From positions 1 to 46,258 of the forward strand of contig NZ_QGHD01000019.1 in NCBI RefSeq assembly GCF_003148885.1: a DNA stretch of 46,258 bases, written 5' to 3'. The translations under genes were made by a program, and so were the position numbers. Source of the stretch: Hallerella porci. GTDB taxonomy: Bacteria; Fibrobacterota; Fibrobacteria; Fibrobacterales; Fibrobacteraceae. A model generated the notes under the pieces. That model saw only the letters and a list, made by a program, of their open reading frames with translations, was not told the DNA's origin and did no database searches. Shown one piece after another: positions 26,142 to 35,023 of this stretch (positions within the stretch are counted from its first letter, which is position 1; each line of letters begins with the position of its first letter).

Positions 26142-27560
26142 TTTTTCGACCCAAATTCTTCCATCGCTGATTTCGATAACGCAGACGGTTTCGCCTGCGT
26201 TTATCATTTCGCCTTTTGTTTGCACATCGAATGATTTGCCGTTAAAGCGAGCGTGTCCAACGGGGCGAAGCAACGTTTCGGCTTTTCCTTTTTCGCCGAC
26301 TTGAACTAAGGCCACATTTTCGGTGGGAGATTTTGCCGTTTCCAAATCCGCTTTGAGCATTGGCGTCCAGCCTTCGGGCAAAAGCGGAATCAGATATTTC
26401 GAAGCGACGATGGGGAAGATTGTGGCGAGAAGCGCGCAGCCGATAATGTAAAATAGAATTGGGAGAATCGCAGAGGAATTTCCGCCCGGAATAAATGCGG
26501 GAATACTCGTAATGTCAAAGGTTAAAACGAGCGCAATTCCCATGCAGAAAATGCCGCCGATTCCAAAGAAAAATGTTCCGGGGAAAACGAGAATTTCTAA
26601 AACGAAAAGTCCGATGCCGAGAACGAGGAAAATTGCGGGCAGAAAATCGTCTAAGTGATTCGCATATTGGCCGAGGAAAACGGTCGCGATGAGAAGAATG
26701 CCCACGACGCCGAAAATGCCGAAGCCAGGAGTTTTAAATTCCAAGTAAAGCGCACCGAATCCGAGAATGAGAAGAATGCCCGAAATGTTTGCGATAAAGC
26801 GGGCGAGTTTTTCGCTCCAAGTGATTTCAATTTCATGAGTCGCTTCGATTTCTAAAGATTTTTCAAAGGCGTCGCGGCTTTCGGGAGTTCCTTTCGAAAA
26901 ATGCAATGCAACAGCTTCTTCGTCGGTCATCGTGAGAAGTTCTCCCGCTTCGACGAGAACTTTGGGCGTTCCCCAAAATGCTTTTTCTTTGGCGTTCCAT
27001 TTTTCGTATTTCGCTGCTTCAACTGCGAGAGTGGAATCTTTATGCTTCAATTCTAAAACGGATAAATCGGGAGAAACCATCGCCATCGAAAGCAATTCGG
27101 GATAATTATTTTTCTGCGCTAAGTTGCGAAATTTTGCGCGGAGCGGTGATTGAATTTTTTCGCCGACGATTTGCGGTGTGCCATCGCTATTTTGCACAAT
27201 CGGTGCGCAGTCGCCAATTGTCGTCCCCGGAAGCATGTAAAGTTCTTTACTCGAAAGGGCGATGAGTGCGCCGGCGCTAATCGCTTTCTTGCTCACGAAT
27301 GCGATTGTCTTTGCATTTTTAATTCCCATAATCGTATCGACAATATCAAAGGCGGCGTCCAATCTTCCGCCGAATGTATTGATATCGAAGATAATGTAAT
27401 CGGGATTTTTCTGTACGGCATCGCCGATTGCGCGGGCGGTATATTCATACATGCCCGGATCGACATCGCCTTCGAGGCTAATCCACGCCGCGGTTTTTGC
27501 CGAAGCGATTCCTGCGAAAGAAAGCAGCAAAAGGAAAATTAACAAGATGGATTTTTTCAT
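26118..27560 (-). CDS. NfeD-family membrane-bound ClpP-class serine protease
   Basis: The 480-aa product has a signal peptide (1-21, cleavage after IASA), a ClpP-like protease domain (25-220) with INTFGG near 61 and the nucleophile Ser95 in AISAGALIAL, then four to five membrane segments (about 255-395) and a soluble OB-fold NfeD domain at the C-terminus (about 405-475, GHARFNGKSFDV...GETVCVIEI). It is the long 1510-N/NfeD1b type, which cleaves membrane proteins such as stomatin partners; no stomatin gene is adjacent. GGAGG lies 5 nt before the ATG. Its end overlaps trpS on the other strand by 24 bp. Confidence 0.88.
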   Translation of the reverse strand: MKKSILLIFLLLLSFAGIASAKTAAWISLEGDVDPGMYEYTARAIGDAVQKNPDYIIFDINTFGGRLDAAFDIVDTIMGIKNAKTIAFVSKKAISAGALIALSSKELYMLPGTTIGDCAPIVQNSDGTPQIVGEKIQSPLRAKFRNLAQKNNYPELLSMAMVSPDLSVLELKHKDSTLAVEAAKYEKWNAKEKAFWGTPKVLVEAGELLTMTDEEAVALHFSKGTPESRDAFEKSLEIEATHEIEITWSEKLARFIANISGILLILGFGALYLEFKTPGFGIFGVVGILLIATVFLGQYANHLDDFLPAIFLVLGIGLFVLEILVFPGTFFFGIGGIFCMGIALVLTFDITSIPAFIPGGNSSAILPILFYIIGCALLATIFPIVASKYLIPLLPEGWTPMLKADLETAKSPTENVALVQVGEKGKAETLLRPVGHARFNGKSFDVQTKGEMINAGETVCVIEISDGRIWVEKSEDFSVS

Positions 27561-27631
27561 TTTTCCTCCGAAGTAAAATTCTGATGAGAAGTGAATTTGT
27601 ACTGATTCATTTATACGGATTCATTTGTGCG

Positions 27632-28129
27632 TTAACGCCGAAGTGCAGGTTTTCCGCCGCTTTGACGGAGCTGTTGAATTTTTGCGAGAACAGCTTTGTC
27701 CGCGTGCAAAATTTTGGTGAGCGCGCTGGGTGAAAGTCCAAAAGCCCGCGCCGCTTCTTTGGTATCGCCGCCTGTCGCTGCAACGATATCGAGAACGTCT
27801 GCGATGAATTGCGGGTAAAGTTCATTGGACGGCTGAATGTGTCCCATGCTGCCTGGGAATTTAAGCTCTGATGCGGATTTAGGCGCTTCGCGCACATTGA
27901 GCGCAATCGCAAGCCGCATTCGATGCAGCGCATGAACCTTGTTTTCGCTCGCACTTCTGCTTTCGCAAGATTTGATTGCTAAATTAAATTCGGATAAGCG
28001 AAGGTCAACTCCCGAGTTTGTTTTGTTGCGGAATTGTCCGCCTGGACCGCCGCCTTGGTAGCCAGAAACTTTACAAGCTCGAAGCAGATCATTCAGCGGC
28101 ATTTTTAAATAGGTATCGCGATGCATCAT
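27632..28129 (-). CDS. Peptide chain release factor-like protein
   Basis: The product (165 aa from ATG 28129; 28126 and 28102 are alternatives) has an RF-1-type domain with the peptidyl-tRNA hydrolysis motif in SGYQGGGPGGQFRNKTNSGV near residue 22 and ends with a helical, basic domain. It lacks the codon-recognition domains of RF1/RF2, so it is an ArfB/RF-like family member, probably acting on stalled ribosomes. The words YLKMPLNDLLRACKV before the GGQ region match the usual start of this subfamily, which is why I include them. There is no SD. Its start codons overlap those of the divergent lipoprotein gene by 9 bp. Confidence 0.75.
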   Translation of the reverse strand: MMHRDTYLKMPLNDLLRACKVSGYQGGGPGGQFRNKTNSGVDLRLSEFNLAIKSCESRSASENKVHALHRMRLAIALNVREAPKSASELKFPGSMGHIQPSNELYPQFIADVLDIVAATGGDTKEAARAFGLSPSALTKILHADKAVLAKIQQLRQSGGKPALRR

Positions 28130-28843
28130 AAAAAAAATACAATATTCACCGCTGCCCCGGTAATTTTCTTCGGACTCTTGGCGCTTCTCGTTGCCTGTGC
28201 TGGCCACACCGCCGAAAAGACCGCCGACGCTGTCACTTTTGAGCAAACGACAGAACAGAAAACGCAAATGCTCGAAGCGACATTTGAAAAAATTGTGCAG
28301 AAAGTCGATGAAGGAGTTCCGCCGGAATCTCTTCTCGCATTACTCACGGATACATCGTATTATTGGACGGATACGTTACAGCGTTACGCCAAAGAAATGC
28401 CCGCAGAACAAGTGGAAAATCTTCCGCTCGGCGAAATGATTGCCGTTCTCACTTATCGCATTTTTGACAAGGAACGCGCTTGGGATCCGAATCTCAATGA
28501 AGATTATCGGATGCTTTCTCTTTTCACCGGGAAAAATGGAATTTTTCGTCGGGCGACAAAATTAAAACTCGGACCTTTTGAAATTAAAAAAGACCGCGGA
28601 AGCGTTGGCCTGGCGACGAGTCCGAAAGTGCCCGTGATTATTTTTGAATGGGACGATGCGATGTGGAAATTAGATTTGAAAGCGACTCTTCCGCTCGTGA
28701 CGAAAGGCCTTGAAAGCATTGGCACGAAGAAAAATTGGAGCACAAAAGAACTCGCCCTTTATCTTTTGGAAAAAGAATTTCATTACATTTACACCGATAT
28801 TTCTTTTAACGATTCTCTTCTCGATCCGTATTCGACTTTTTAG
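28121..28843 (+). CDS. Putative lipoprotein of unknown function
   Basis: The 240-aa product has a basic start MHHKKN, a hydrophobic segment and a lipobox LVAC (Cys26), so it is expected to be a membrane-anchored lipoprotein. The mature part is helical with a charged N-terminal half and no motif I recognise. AGG stands 7 nt before ATG 28121. The gene starts inside the first codons of the divergent release-factor-like gene and precedes the Nudix-lpxC-fabZ operon by 35 bp. Confidence 0.7.
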   Translation: MHHKKNTIFTAAPVIFFGLLALLVACAGHTAEKTADAVTFEQTTEQKTQMLEATFEKIVQKVDEGVPPESLLALLTDTSYYWTDTLQRYAKEMPAEQVENLPLGEMIAVLTYRIFDKERAWDPNLNEDYRMLSLFTGKNGIFRRATKLKLGPFEIKKDRGSVGLATSPKVPVIIFEWDDAMWKLDLKATLPLVTKGLESIGTKKNWSTKELALYLLEKEFHYIYTDISFNDSLLDPYSTF

Positions 28844-28878
28844 CGGAAATATTTTAAGTTGATTTATGTGGAGAATTT

Positions 28879-29445
28879 ATGCGTAAAGAATTGAAAGCGT
28901 GGAAAGTCCTTGCAAGTGAACCGCTCTTGGACACGAAATATTTAAAAGTAAACAAAGAAGTTTGCGAATTGCCGAACGGAAAAATCATTCCGGATTTTTA
29001 TACGATTTGGCAACCGGATTGGGTTTTGATTCTTGCGCAAAAAGAAAATGGCGAATGGATTTTGGAACATCAATATCGTCATGGCACCGGAAAAATTTCT
29101 TTAGAATTTCCCGCGGGAATTGTCGATGCGGGCGAATCTCCCGTCGAAGCTGCTAAGCGAGAATTGCAAGAAGAATGCGCTTTTGGCGGCGGCAAATTTG
29201 AATTCGTCGCAGAACTTCCGATGAATCCCGACAGACATCGCGGACGATTTTTTGTGGTCCGTGCGACCGGAGTTTCTCCGCAAGGAGAAACGCATTTTGA
29301 TCTAAGCGAAGAAATTCAAGCTCTTTCTCTTACGACAGAAAATGTCATCGAAAAAATGCGCTCGGGCGAAATCAATCATCCGCATCAAATCGCTGCGTTT
29401 CTTTTATACGGTGTTCACGCGCAAAGTAAAACGGAAAAAGAATGA
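28879..29445 (+). CDS. Nudix hydrolase (ADP-ribose pyrophosphatase-like)
   Basis: The 188-aa product has the Nudix box at residues 80-102: G80, E86, R94-E95-L-Q-E98-E99, following GX5EX7REUXEE, with Ala in place of the usual late Gly. The upstream strand WVLILAQKENGEWILEHQYR and a second half with DRHRGRFFVVRATG fit ADP-ribose/nucleotide-sugar pyrophosphatases, which hydrolyse a diphosphate link using Mg2+. GGAG is 5 nt before ATG. Its stop overlaps the lpxC-like start by 4 bp. Confidence 0.85.
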   Translation: MRKELKAWKVLASEPLLDTKYLKVNKEVCELPNGKIIPDFYTIWQPDWVLILAQKENGEWILEHQYRHGTGKISLEFPAGIVDAGESPVEAAKRELQEECAFGGGKFEFVAELPMNPDRHRGRFFVVRATGVSPQGETHFDLSEEIQALSLTTENVIEKMRSGEINHPHQIAAFLLYGVHAQSKTEKE

Positions 29446-30299
29446 AAAAAAATTTTGAAACGGAAATTCGTTCGCGCTCGCTTTCGTTTGAAAATGCGGG
29501 AGTGAAAATTTGCTGCAATCGCAATTTACAACCGCCCGCAAAATTGGAATGGTTTGCTGAAAATGGCGAAAGCCTTTGGAATTCTTTGGACATCGAAAGT
29601 TTTGCTGCACTCATTCCCGAAATTCATCGGTCGATGGGACTTCGAAAAAATGAAACCGCATCGCTTGCGACAGTCGAACATTTAGCGCCGATTTTTTTGC
29701 TGTATCCGCAAATTCATTTTCAAGTGTTTGCGCAGTCGCAAGAATTGCCGATTTTAGACGGCAGCGCATATCCGTGGTACGAAACGGTGCGAAAAATCGC
29801 AGGCCTTCCGCAAGAAGTACTTTTTTACGATGCGCCGATTCGCGAACATTTTGAATGGAACGGCGGCTGGATGGATGTGAGCCCCGCCGAAACTTTGGAA
29901 ATTGAATATTCGATTTCGCATGGAAATTATGCGAACGATGCATACGCGGCAATTTACGATGCCGAAGATTTGGTAAAACTTTTCCCGGCGCGAACTTTCA
30001 TTTTTGAAGAAGATTTTTTGCGGGCGAAGGAATGCGGGCTTTTGTCTGCGGTAGATGAAAATTGCGGCATGCTTCTCCGCGAAAAAAATAGCGCATTAGA
30101 AATTCTTTCGGGCGGAAAATTTCGCATGCCTTCGGAACCGGTGATGCATAAAATGCTTGATTTAATCGGCGATTTATCTTTGCCCGCGCCAATTTTACCT
30201 AGATTAAGAATTAGAATTCACAACGGCGGGCATTTTGCTCACCGGCAACTTTTAGAGAGGTTATTGAATGCTTTCCGAAACTCTTCCCAAATCGACTAA
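29442..30299 (+). CDS. lpxC: UDP-3-O-acyl-GlcNAc deacetylase LpxC, divergent
   Basis: LpxC removes the acetyl group from UDP-3-O-acyl-GlcNAc, the committed step of lipid A synthesis, with a Zn ion. The 285-aa product keeps the catalytic positions: E79/H80 in ATVEHLAP, LDGSAYPW (105-112), FEEDF (188-192), zinc ligands H236 and D240 in MHKMLDLIGDL, D244 and H264 in GHFAHR. These numbers are nearly the same as in E. coli (E78, H79, H238, D242, D246, H265). The N-terminal GxGLHxG motif is not recognisable, so it is diverged. The start overlaps the Nudix stop by 4 bp and its end overlaps fabZ by 32 bp. In Bacteroidetes LpxC and FabZ are fused; here they are separate but overlapping. Confidence 0.85.
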   Translation: MKKNFETEIRSRSLSFENAGVKICCNRNLQPPAKLEWFAENGESLWNSLDIESFAALIPEIHRSMGLRKNETASLATVEHLAPIFLLYPQIHFQVFAQSQELPILDGSAYPWYETVRKIAGLPQEVLFYDAPIREHFEWNGGWMDVSPAETLEIEYSISHGNYANDAYAAIYDAEDLVKLFPARTFIFEEDFLRAKECGLLSAVDENCGMLLREKNSALEILSGGKFRMPSEPVMHKMLDLIGDLSLPAPILPRLRIRIHNGGHFAHRQLLERLLNAFRNSSQID

Positions 30300-30747
30300 G
30301 CCGGGCGTTCTTTACGACTATGCGGCGATTCTTCAAATTTTGCCGCATCGTTATCCGTTCCTCTACATCGATCAAGTGCTCTCGATGGATATTACATCGG
30401 AAGTGCCGACGATTGTCGCTTCGAAGAATGTTTCGTTCAACGAACCGTTTTTCCAAGGACATTTTCCGGGTGAACCGGTGATGCCCGGAGTCATTCAAAT
30501 CGAAACGATGGCGCAAGCGGGAGCAATTCTCGCAGGTATTCGTTACGAATCGGAATGCGCCGGCAAACGCCCCGCATTTATGGGCGTCGATAATTGTCGC
30601 TTCCGTCGTCCGGTGCGTCCTGGCGATACATTAGAAGTTCACGTTTCTCTCGATAAAATGCGCCGCGGCATTCTTTTCTTTACCGGCGAAATTCGCTCCG
30701 GTGATGCTGTCGTTTGCAATGCGACATTCAGCGCAACGATGCTTTAA
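30268..30747 (+). CDS. fabZ: 3-hydroxyacyl-ACP dehydratase FabZ
   Basis: FabZ dehydrates 3-hydroxyacyl-ACP in fatty acid elongation and competes with lipid A synthesis for the same substrates. The 159-aa hot-dog-fold protein has LPHRYPFLYID near residue 25, catalytic His65 in FFQGHFPGEPVMPGV and Glu79 in QIETMAQAG. ATG 30268 has GAGAGG 7 nt upstream inside the end of lpxC; the 32-bp overlap couples the two. A bidirectional terminator follows. Confidence 0.95.
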   Translation: MLSETLPKSTKPGVLYDYAAILQILPHRYPFLYIDQVLSMDITSEVPTIVASKNVSFNEPFFQGHFPGEPVMPGVIQIETMAQAGAILAGIRYESECAGKRPAFMGVDNCRFRRPVRPGDTLEVHVSLDKMRRGILFFTGEIRSGDAVVCNATFSATML

Positions 30748-30770
30748 TCGACGAAAAATTTTTGAATAAA

Positions 30771-30796
30771 AAAAGCACGGCGAACGCCGTGCTTTT
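30771..30796. terminator. Bidirectional terminator between fabZ and mannanase
   Basis: A perfect 12-bp stem AAAAGCACGGCG / CGCCGTGCTTTT with a two-base loop lies between convergent genes and has A/T runs on both sides, so it can act in both directions. Confidence 0.9.
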
Positions 30797-30813
30797 GCTG
30801 TAATTGTTTGAAA

Positions 30814-32652
30814 TTATTTCAAAAGGATTTTCTGCGTTTGAATGTCAGAGGCATTTTTGACGCGGATAATGTAAGCGCCCTGCGGAAGTTTTGAAATGTT
30901 AATCGCATGCGTTCCTGCCGGAAGATTCGAACCGATATGCAGCACTTGTTTTCCGGTCATCGAGAAGAGAGTTGCCGAAGAATGAACGGGCAAAGTAATC
31001 TGCAATTCTTTTCCCATTTGCGCAATTTGAATTTCGGAAGATTTTTTATTTGCAGAACGAATGCTTGCGGAATATTCTTTCCAATTTGGCATATCGCGGA
31101 GACTCAAAACATTTTCGTTATCGATATTTTTCTTCCACATTTCGGTCGGCGTTTTGTCTAAGAAATTGCCGCTCCAAGTCTGGCTCCACGTCATCCAATA
31201 ACTCCAAGTGGCTTTGTCTTCGGCGATGCTATCGATATCGGGAATGGCACCGTTTTCGGTTAAGGCGATGAGCTTGTGCGAGCCAACATCTTCGACGATT
31301 TTGTTGAAATAATTTGCGCCCGAATTGTGATTTAAAAGCGGGTCGTAAATATCGACGCCGACAACATCGACGACATCATCGCCCGGATACCATTCTGCAT
31401 TTAACGCAGAATAATCATAGCCGTATTTCGGATCGGTGTTAATGTTCCAAACCCACAAAAGATTGTTGAGCTTATTGACATTTACCATGCGGTCGTAAAC
31501 TAAGCGGTAAAGCGCTTTGTAACAATTACCGCTCGCAACTCCCCACCAGAACCAACCACCGCTCGCTTCGTGAAGTGGACGCCAAAGAACGGGCACATTT
31601 TTATTTTGCAGCACTTTGAAAAGTTTTGAAATTTTATCAACATCTTCGATGATTAACTGATATGTTTCGGATTTTGAATCGATTTCTTTGCAAGTGCTGT
31701 CGGTGAAAGCTTTCGTGTAATTGAAGCAAGTATTGTTTGCCGCAGTTCCTTGAACGCCTTCTTCGCAACCTTTATTTTTAAATCCTTCATTTTGTGTGTA
31801 AAAGACGGTGTCTTTGCCGACTTTCCAATGCCATGTGAAAGTGGGAATGCCATTATTTTTCCAAAATTCTTCGGCCATGACTAAATTGTTTTGCGAATAA
31901 CCTTTGAACCAGCCTTCGTCAGAATGTCCACCGGCAGCGAAGAGCATATCGAAGCCGATGATTGCGGGGTAATCGCCCGCGCGATCTCTAAAGCCTGCGA
32001 TATCGGGTTGCCCATTCCATTTGGCAGAATCGAGGTCGCGTTCGCAGAAAACTTTTCCCAAGCTGTCGAGTCCGCAGCCGAGAGAATCGTTTGTGTAATC
32101 GTAATTGAAAACTTGTTCGCTAATCATCATCCCCGAAAGAGTTTTCTTTCCGAAATTGTCAACTAAGAATTTTTTGACTTTATAAGTTTCGGCTGAAGCG
32201 CCAGGCGTTACTGGCTTTGGGTCAATATCAAAAACAGGATCGGGATGCTTTTCCACTTGAATGTAATCGACTCCAATCGCTTCGTTTCCAACGGTGACTG
32301 TATTTTTTCCGATGCGCATTTTTGCGGAAGCTTTGATGACATAATTCGAATCGCAATTCCGCGGAGTAGTAAGCATTGAACCCGCTTCAACTCCGTTCAC
32401 TAAAATTTTGGAAGTAGTCCAATCGTATTGCTTAATGCGAACCTGCGTTTCGATATCGTAAACGGCGGTTTCTTTGACTTCGATGTTAAAAGTCATCGCT
32501 TTGGAAACGGCGACATATTTTCCGCCCGAAAATTCTGCGCCCGCGGTGATGCTTGCCGCATCAATTCCCGGCTGATCTTCGGCTTCGTACAAAGCGGCTT
32601 GCGCCGATGCGCAAAGCATAGCTGCGAAAGCTAGAGAAAATTTTAAGTTCAT
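30814..32652 (-). CDS. Secreted GH26 beta-mannanase with N-terminal CBM and sorting tail
   Basis: The 612-aa product (ATG 32652, AGGAG 8 nt upstream; an in-frame GTG at 32661 is less likely) has a signal peptide cleaved near SAQA (residue 19), a CBM35-like beta-sandwich (21-135, starting YEAEDQ), a linker, and a GH26 catalytic domain (about 155-515). The catalytic acid/base is E362 in WRPLHEASGGWFWW and the nucleophile E466 in LIALTENGAIPD. The last ~70 residues (LFSMTGKQVLHI...PQGAYIIRVKNA...KILLK) are a secretion/sorting tail of the Por/T9SS type. GH26 enzymes cut beta-1,4-mannan in plant cell walls. It is followed by the terminator at 30771 and preceded by a terminator at 32795, so it is transcribed on its own. 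Confidence 0.93.
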   Translation of the reverse strand: MNLKFSLAFAAMLCASAQAALYEAEDQPGIDAASITAGAEFSGGKYVAVSKAMTFNIEVKETAVYDIETQVRIKQYDWTTSKILVNGVEAGSMLTTPRNCDSNYVIKASAKMRIGKNTVTVGNEAIGVDYIQVEKHPDPVFDIDPKPVTPGASAETYKVKKFLVDNFGKKTLSGMMISEQVFNYDYTNDSLGCGLDSLGKVFCERDLDSAKWNGQPDIAGFRDRAGDYPAIIGFDMLFAAGGHSDEGWFKGYSQNNLVMAEEFWKNNGIPTFTWHWKVGKDTVFYTQNEGFKNKGCEEGVQGTAANNTCFNYTKAFTDSTCKEIDSKSETYQLIIEDVDKISKLFKVLQNKNVPVLWRPLHEASGGWFWWGVASGNCYKALYRLVYDRMVNVNKLNNLLWVWNINTDPKYGYDYSALNAEWYPGDDVVDVVGVDIYDPLLNHNSGANYFNKIVEDVGSHKLIALTENGAIPDIDSIAEDKATWSYWMTWSQTWSGNFLDKTPTEMWKKNIDNENVLSLRDMPNWKEYSASIRSANKKSSEIQIAQMGKELQITLPVHSSATLFSMTGKQVLHIGSNLPAGTHAINISKLPQGAYIIRVKNASDIQTQKILLK

Positions 32653-32794
32653 CAAACACACTCCTTTTTGATTGAAATATAAAATGAAAAAATGGGAAAG
32701 GAAAAATTTGGAGCTTTAATTAACAATTTGAAATGGGAGTTGTATAATTTAAAAAATTAGAATGCAGAAATCGTCCAAGATTTTTCGTTTACAG

Positions 32795-32816
32795 AAAAAT
32801 CTCCGCGGGAGCGGAG
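32795..32816 (-). terminator. Terminator downstream of the second mannanase gene
   Basis: On the minus strand CTCCGC-TCCC-GCGGAG (32801-32816) is followed by ATTTTT. It separates the transcript of the 34774-32849 gene from that of 32652-30814. Confidence 0.75.
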
Positions 32817-32848
32817 CTTGCGTTTAGAGTCAAAATTTTTGTTGAAAA

Positions 32849-34774
32849 TTATTTGACGAGAATTTTCTTCGCAGAAATTCCGGCGGCATTTTTGACGCGG
32901 ATAATGTAAGCGCCCTGCGGAATTCCTTGGAGCGTAAATTGATGCGTGCCTGCGGCGAGAGAACCGTTGGCGAAATTCTTTACCAAATGACCTTGCAAAT
33001 TAAAGAGTTGCACCGAAGTTTGACTTGCTTTGGAAAGGGTCAAAGAAAGGCTGCGGCCGGCGAAAGAAATTTGCGCCATTTTTTGAACGTGAGCTTTCGA
33101 TTGAATGCTCATTTCTTTGCCTTTTCCGACTAAGCCCGCTTTTAAATTTTGCGCTTGTTCCGCTTTCACGGTTGTCATTTCGTCAAAGTTTTCAAAAGTG
33201 ACGCCGTCTGCTTTGATATCGTCAAAGAAAACATAACCATTAAATTCGGGAACAGAAACTTCGATATAAACTTTTGCAATGTTGCTCATAAAGTTGGTGT
33301 AATCGGCGCCAGTCAAAACAACTTGATCTTTTGCGGTGGTCGTTAAATCCAATTCGCAAACGGTGGAATCGCCTGCGTTTATCCAGCAGCCTTCGGGTTG
33401 AGCCCAGCCCCAATCGGCATCTTTATTTCCGAGGAAAGCGACGGTGAACCAGAATCCGTTTGTTTTGCTTCCGTTAAATACGGTGACAGACATTTTAGAA
33501 TTTTTAGAAAGGTCTGCGTTTTCTTTAATGATAATGTTTCCGCGGGCAGTGTCTGCGGGCAATAACTGTGCGTAAAGCCAACGATTTGTGGCGGTATCCG
33601 CCGGAATGCGATTCTCAACGGGACGAGCTGTATCCAAATCTCCCAATTTATAACCGACGATGCAATCGGCAACTTTCGTCGTGCTCATCGTATATTTATC
33701 CCAGCCGGGCATTTCATCCATTGTAATCACGCATTCGCTGTTGACATTTGCTTTCCAAACGGATTCAACGGTTTGGTCTAAAAAGTTTCCGTTCCAAGTT
33801 TGGTACCAAGGCATCCACCAAGACCATACAGTTTTATTTTCTGCCATGACGGATTGGTCGGGAATCGGACCATTTTCGGTCATCGCAAAAATTTTATTGT
33901 GGGCAGCAAAATTGGTTTGGAGATCTGTGTAAGCTTCAATGAATTTTTGGGAATAATCATTTGCGCCGTAAACATCCAAGCCGATGACATCGTATTTGTC
34001 TTTACCCGGATCCCAATCGGTATCTTTGGCAAGTTGCGGAGTCCAAGCCCAAACTAAGTTTTTAATGCCATTGATGTTGACCATTTGGTCGTAAACTAAT
34101 TGATAAAGAGCTTGGTAAGCGGCTCCGCCGTGAGAACCCCACCAGAACCATGCGCCGCTTGCTTCGTGCAGCGGACGAAATACTGCAGCAACACCTGCGT
34201 CTTGTAACTGTTTAAAGTAAACTGCAATTTCGGCGATGTCTTCGACGATTTGCTTGTAAGTTTCTGAATTGGTATTCCACAGGCAATTTGTGTTGCAGCT
34301 AGGATCTGTAAATCCTTGAGTAAAATCAAATTCGGTGAATTCGTTGGCGTTTCCACTTTTGGTGTAGAACGCATCTTGTTTGTGGCTAGGATCTTTCCAA
34401 TGCCAGCTAAATGCAGGAATACCGCCTTTTGCCCAAATATCTTTTGCGGCATCGACAGCGCTTTGCGTGTAAGCCTTATACCAAGAATCGGAAGCTTTAA
34501 TTCCGTTTGCAAACAAAAAATCGAGGCCGACTAAAACCGGTTTTTTTCCGGAATGTTCTTCAAAAGAAATGACATCGGGCAAAGCGTCATAAGTATCTGC
34601 GATGTCGCCTGTTTGCACGCCGGTGATTGTTTTCACGCCATAGTTTACAGCTAAAAAGTTGTAAAGCTTCTTGGCGGATTCCGTTGCCCCTGCGGTAACA
34701 GGTTCAAAGCTAATTGCGGATGCTGCGACAGCACAAACGCCGAGCGCAGCGAGGGATTTTTTCAAAACACTCAT
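32849..34774 (-). CDS. Secreted GH26 beta-mannanase with C-terminal CBM and sorting tail
   Basis: The 641-aa product has a signal peptide (1-20), a GH26 catalytic domain (about 30-370) with acid/base E204 in FRPLHEASGAWFWW and nucleophile E300 in IFAMTENGPIPD, a beta-sandwich module (about 385-545, CBM11/30-like layout with WFTVAFLGNKDADWGW) and a sorting tail (VQLFNLQGHLVKNF...PQGAYIIRVKNAAG...KILVK). AGGAG precedes the ATG by 6 nt. The domain order differs from the neighbouring mannanase, whose CBM is N-terminal, so the pair arose by divergence and module change rather than simple duplication. Probably secreted and attached at the cell surface to degrade mannan. Confidence 0.93.
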   Translation of the reverse strand: MSVLKKSLAALGVCAVAASAISFEPVTAGATESAKKLYNFLAVNYGVKTITGVQTGDIADTYDALPDVISFEEHSGKKPVLVGLDFLFANGIKASDSWYKAYTQSAVDAAKDIWAKGGIPAFSWHWKDPSHKQDAFYTKSGNANEFTEFDFTQGFTDPSCNTNCLWNTNSETYKQIVEDIAEIAVYFKQLQDAGVAAVFRPLHEASGAWFWWGSHGGAAYQALYQLVYDQMVNINGIKNLVWAWTPQLAKDTDWDPGKDKYDVIGLDVYGANDYSQKFIEAYTDLQTNFAAHNKIFAMTENGPIPDQSVMAENKTVWSWWMPWYQTWNGNFLDQTVESVWKANVNSECVITMDEMPGWDKYTMSTTKVADCIVGYKLGDLDTARPVENRIPADTATNRWLYAQLLPADTARGNIIIKENADLSKNSKMSVTVFNGSKTNGFWFTVAFLGNKDADWGWAQPEGCWINAGDSTVCELDLTTTAKDQVVLTGADYTNFMSNIAKVYIEVSVPEFNGYVFFDDIKADGVTFENFDEMTTVKAEQAQNLKAGLVGKGKEMSIQSKAHVQKMAQISFAGRSLSLTLSKASQTSVQLFNLQGHLVKNFANGSLAAGTHQFTLQGIPQGAYIIRVKNAAGISAKKILVK

Positions 34775-34919
34775 AAAAAACTCCTTTTATAATTTGGAAA
34801 AATAGTAAATTGCAAAATTTGCAACGGACAAGGGATAATGCAGAAAGATTAAAATAGCGCTTCACGCGGAGAATTTTTTGACTTTAGTTTTAAAATTAAA
34901 ATTTTTCAGTTTGTAAAAT

Positions 34920-34967
34920 TTAGTCTTGACTAATTTTAATTCTTTTTCTAAAGTTAGCGAAGACTAA
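34920..34967 (+). promoter_or_regulatory. Promoter with two tandem TTAG-N6-CTAA palindromes
   Basis: TTGACT (34926-34931), 17 bp, TAAAGT (34949-34954) form a promoter for the lipoprotein gene at 35024. It is framed by TTAGTCTTGACTAA (34920-34933), covering the -35 box, and TTAGCGAAGACTAA (34954-34967), covering the start point, 34 bp apart. The two also pair with each other as an inverted repeat. The pattern is that of a dimeric repressor operator, similar in layout to DtxR/MntR-type boxes; the regulator is not identified. Confidence 0.55.
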
Positions 34968-35023
34968 CAGTTGAAAAAAAAAGGCGAACGTCTTTTTACT
35001 CGACGACATTTTTAGGAGTTCAA

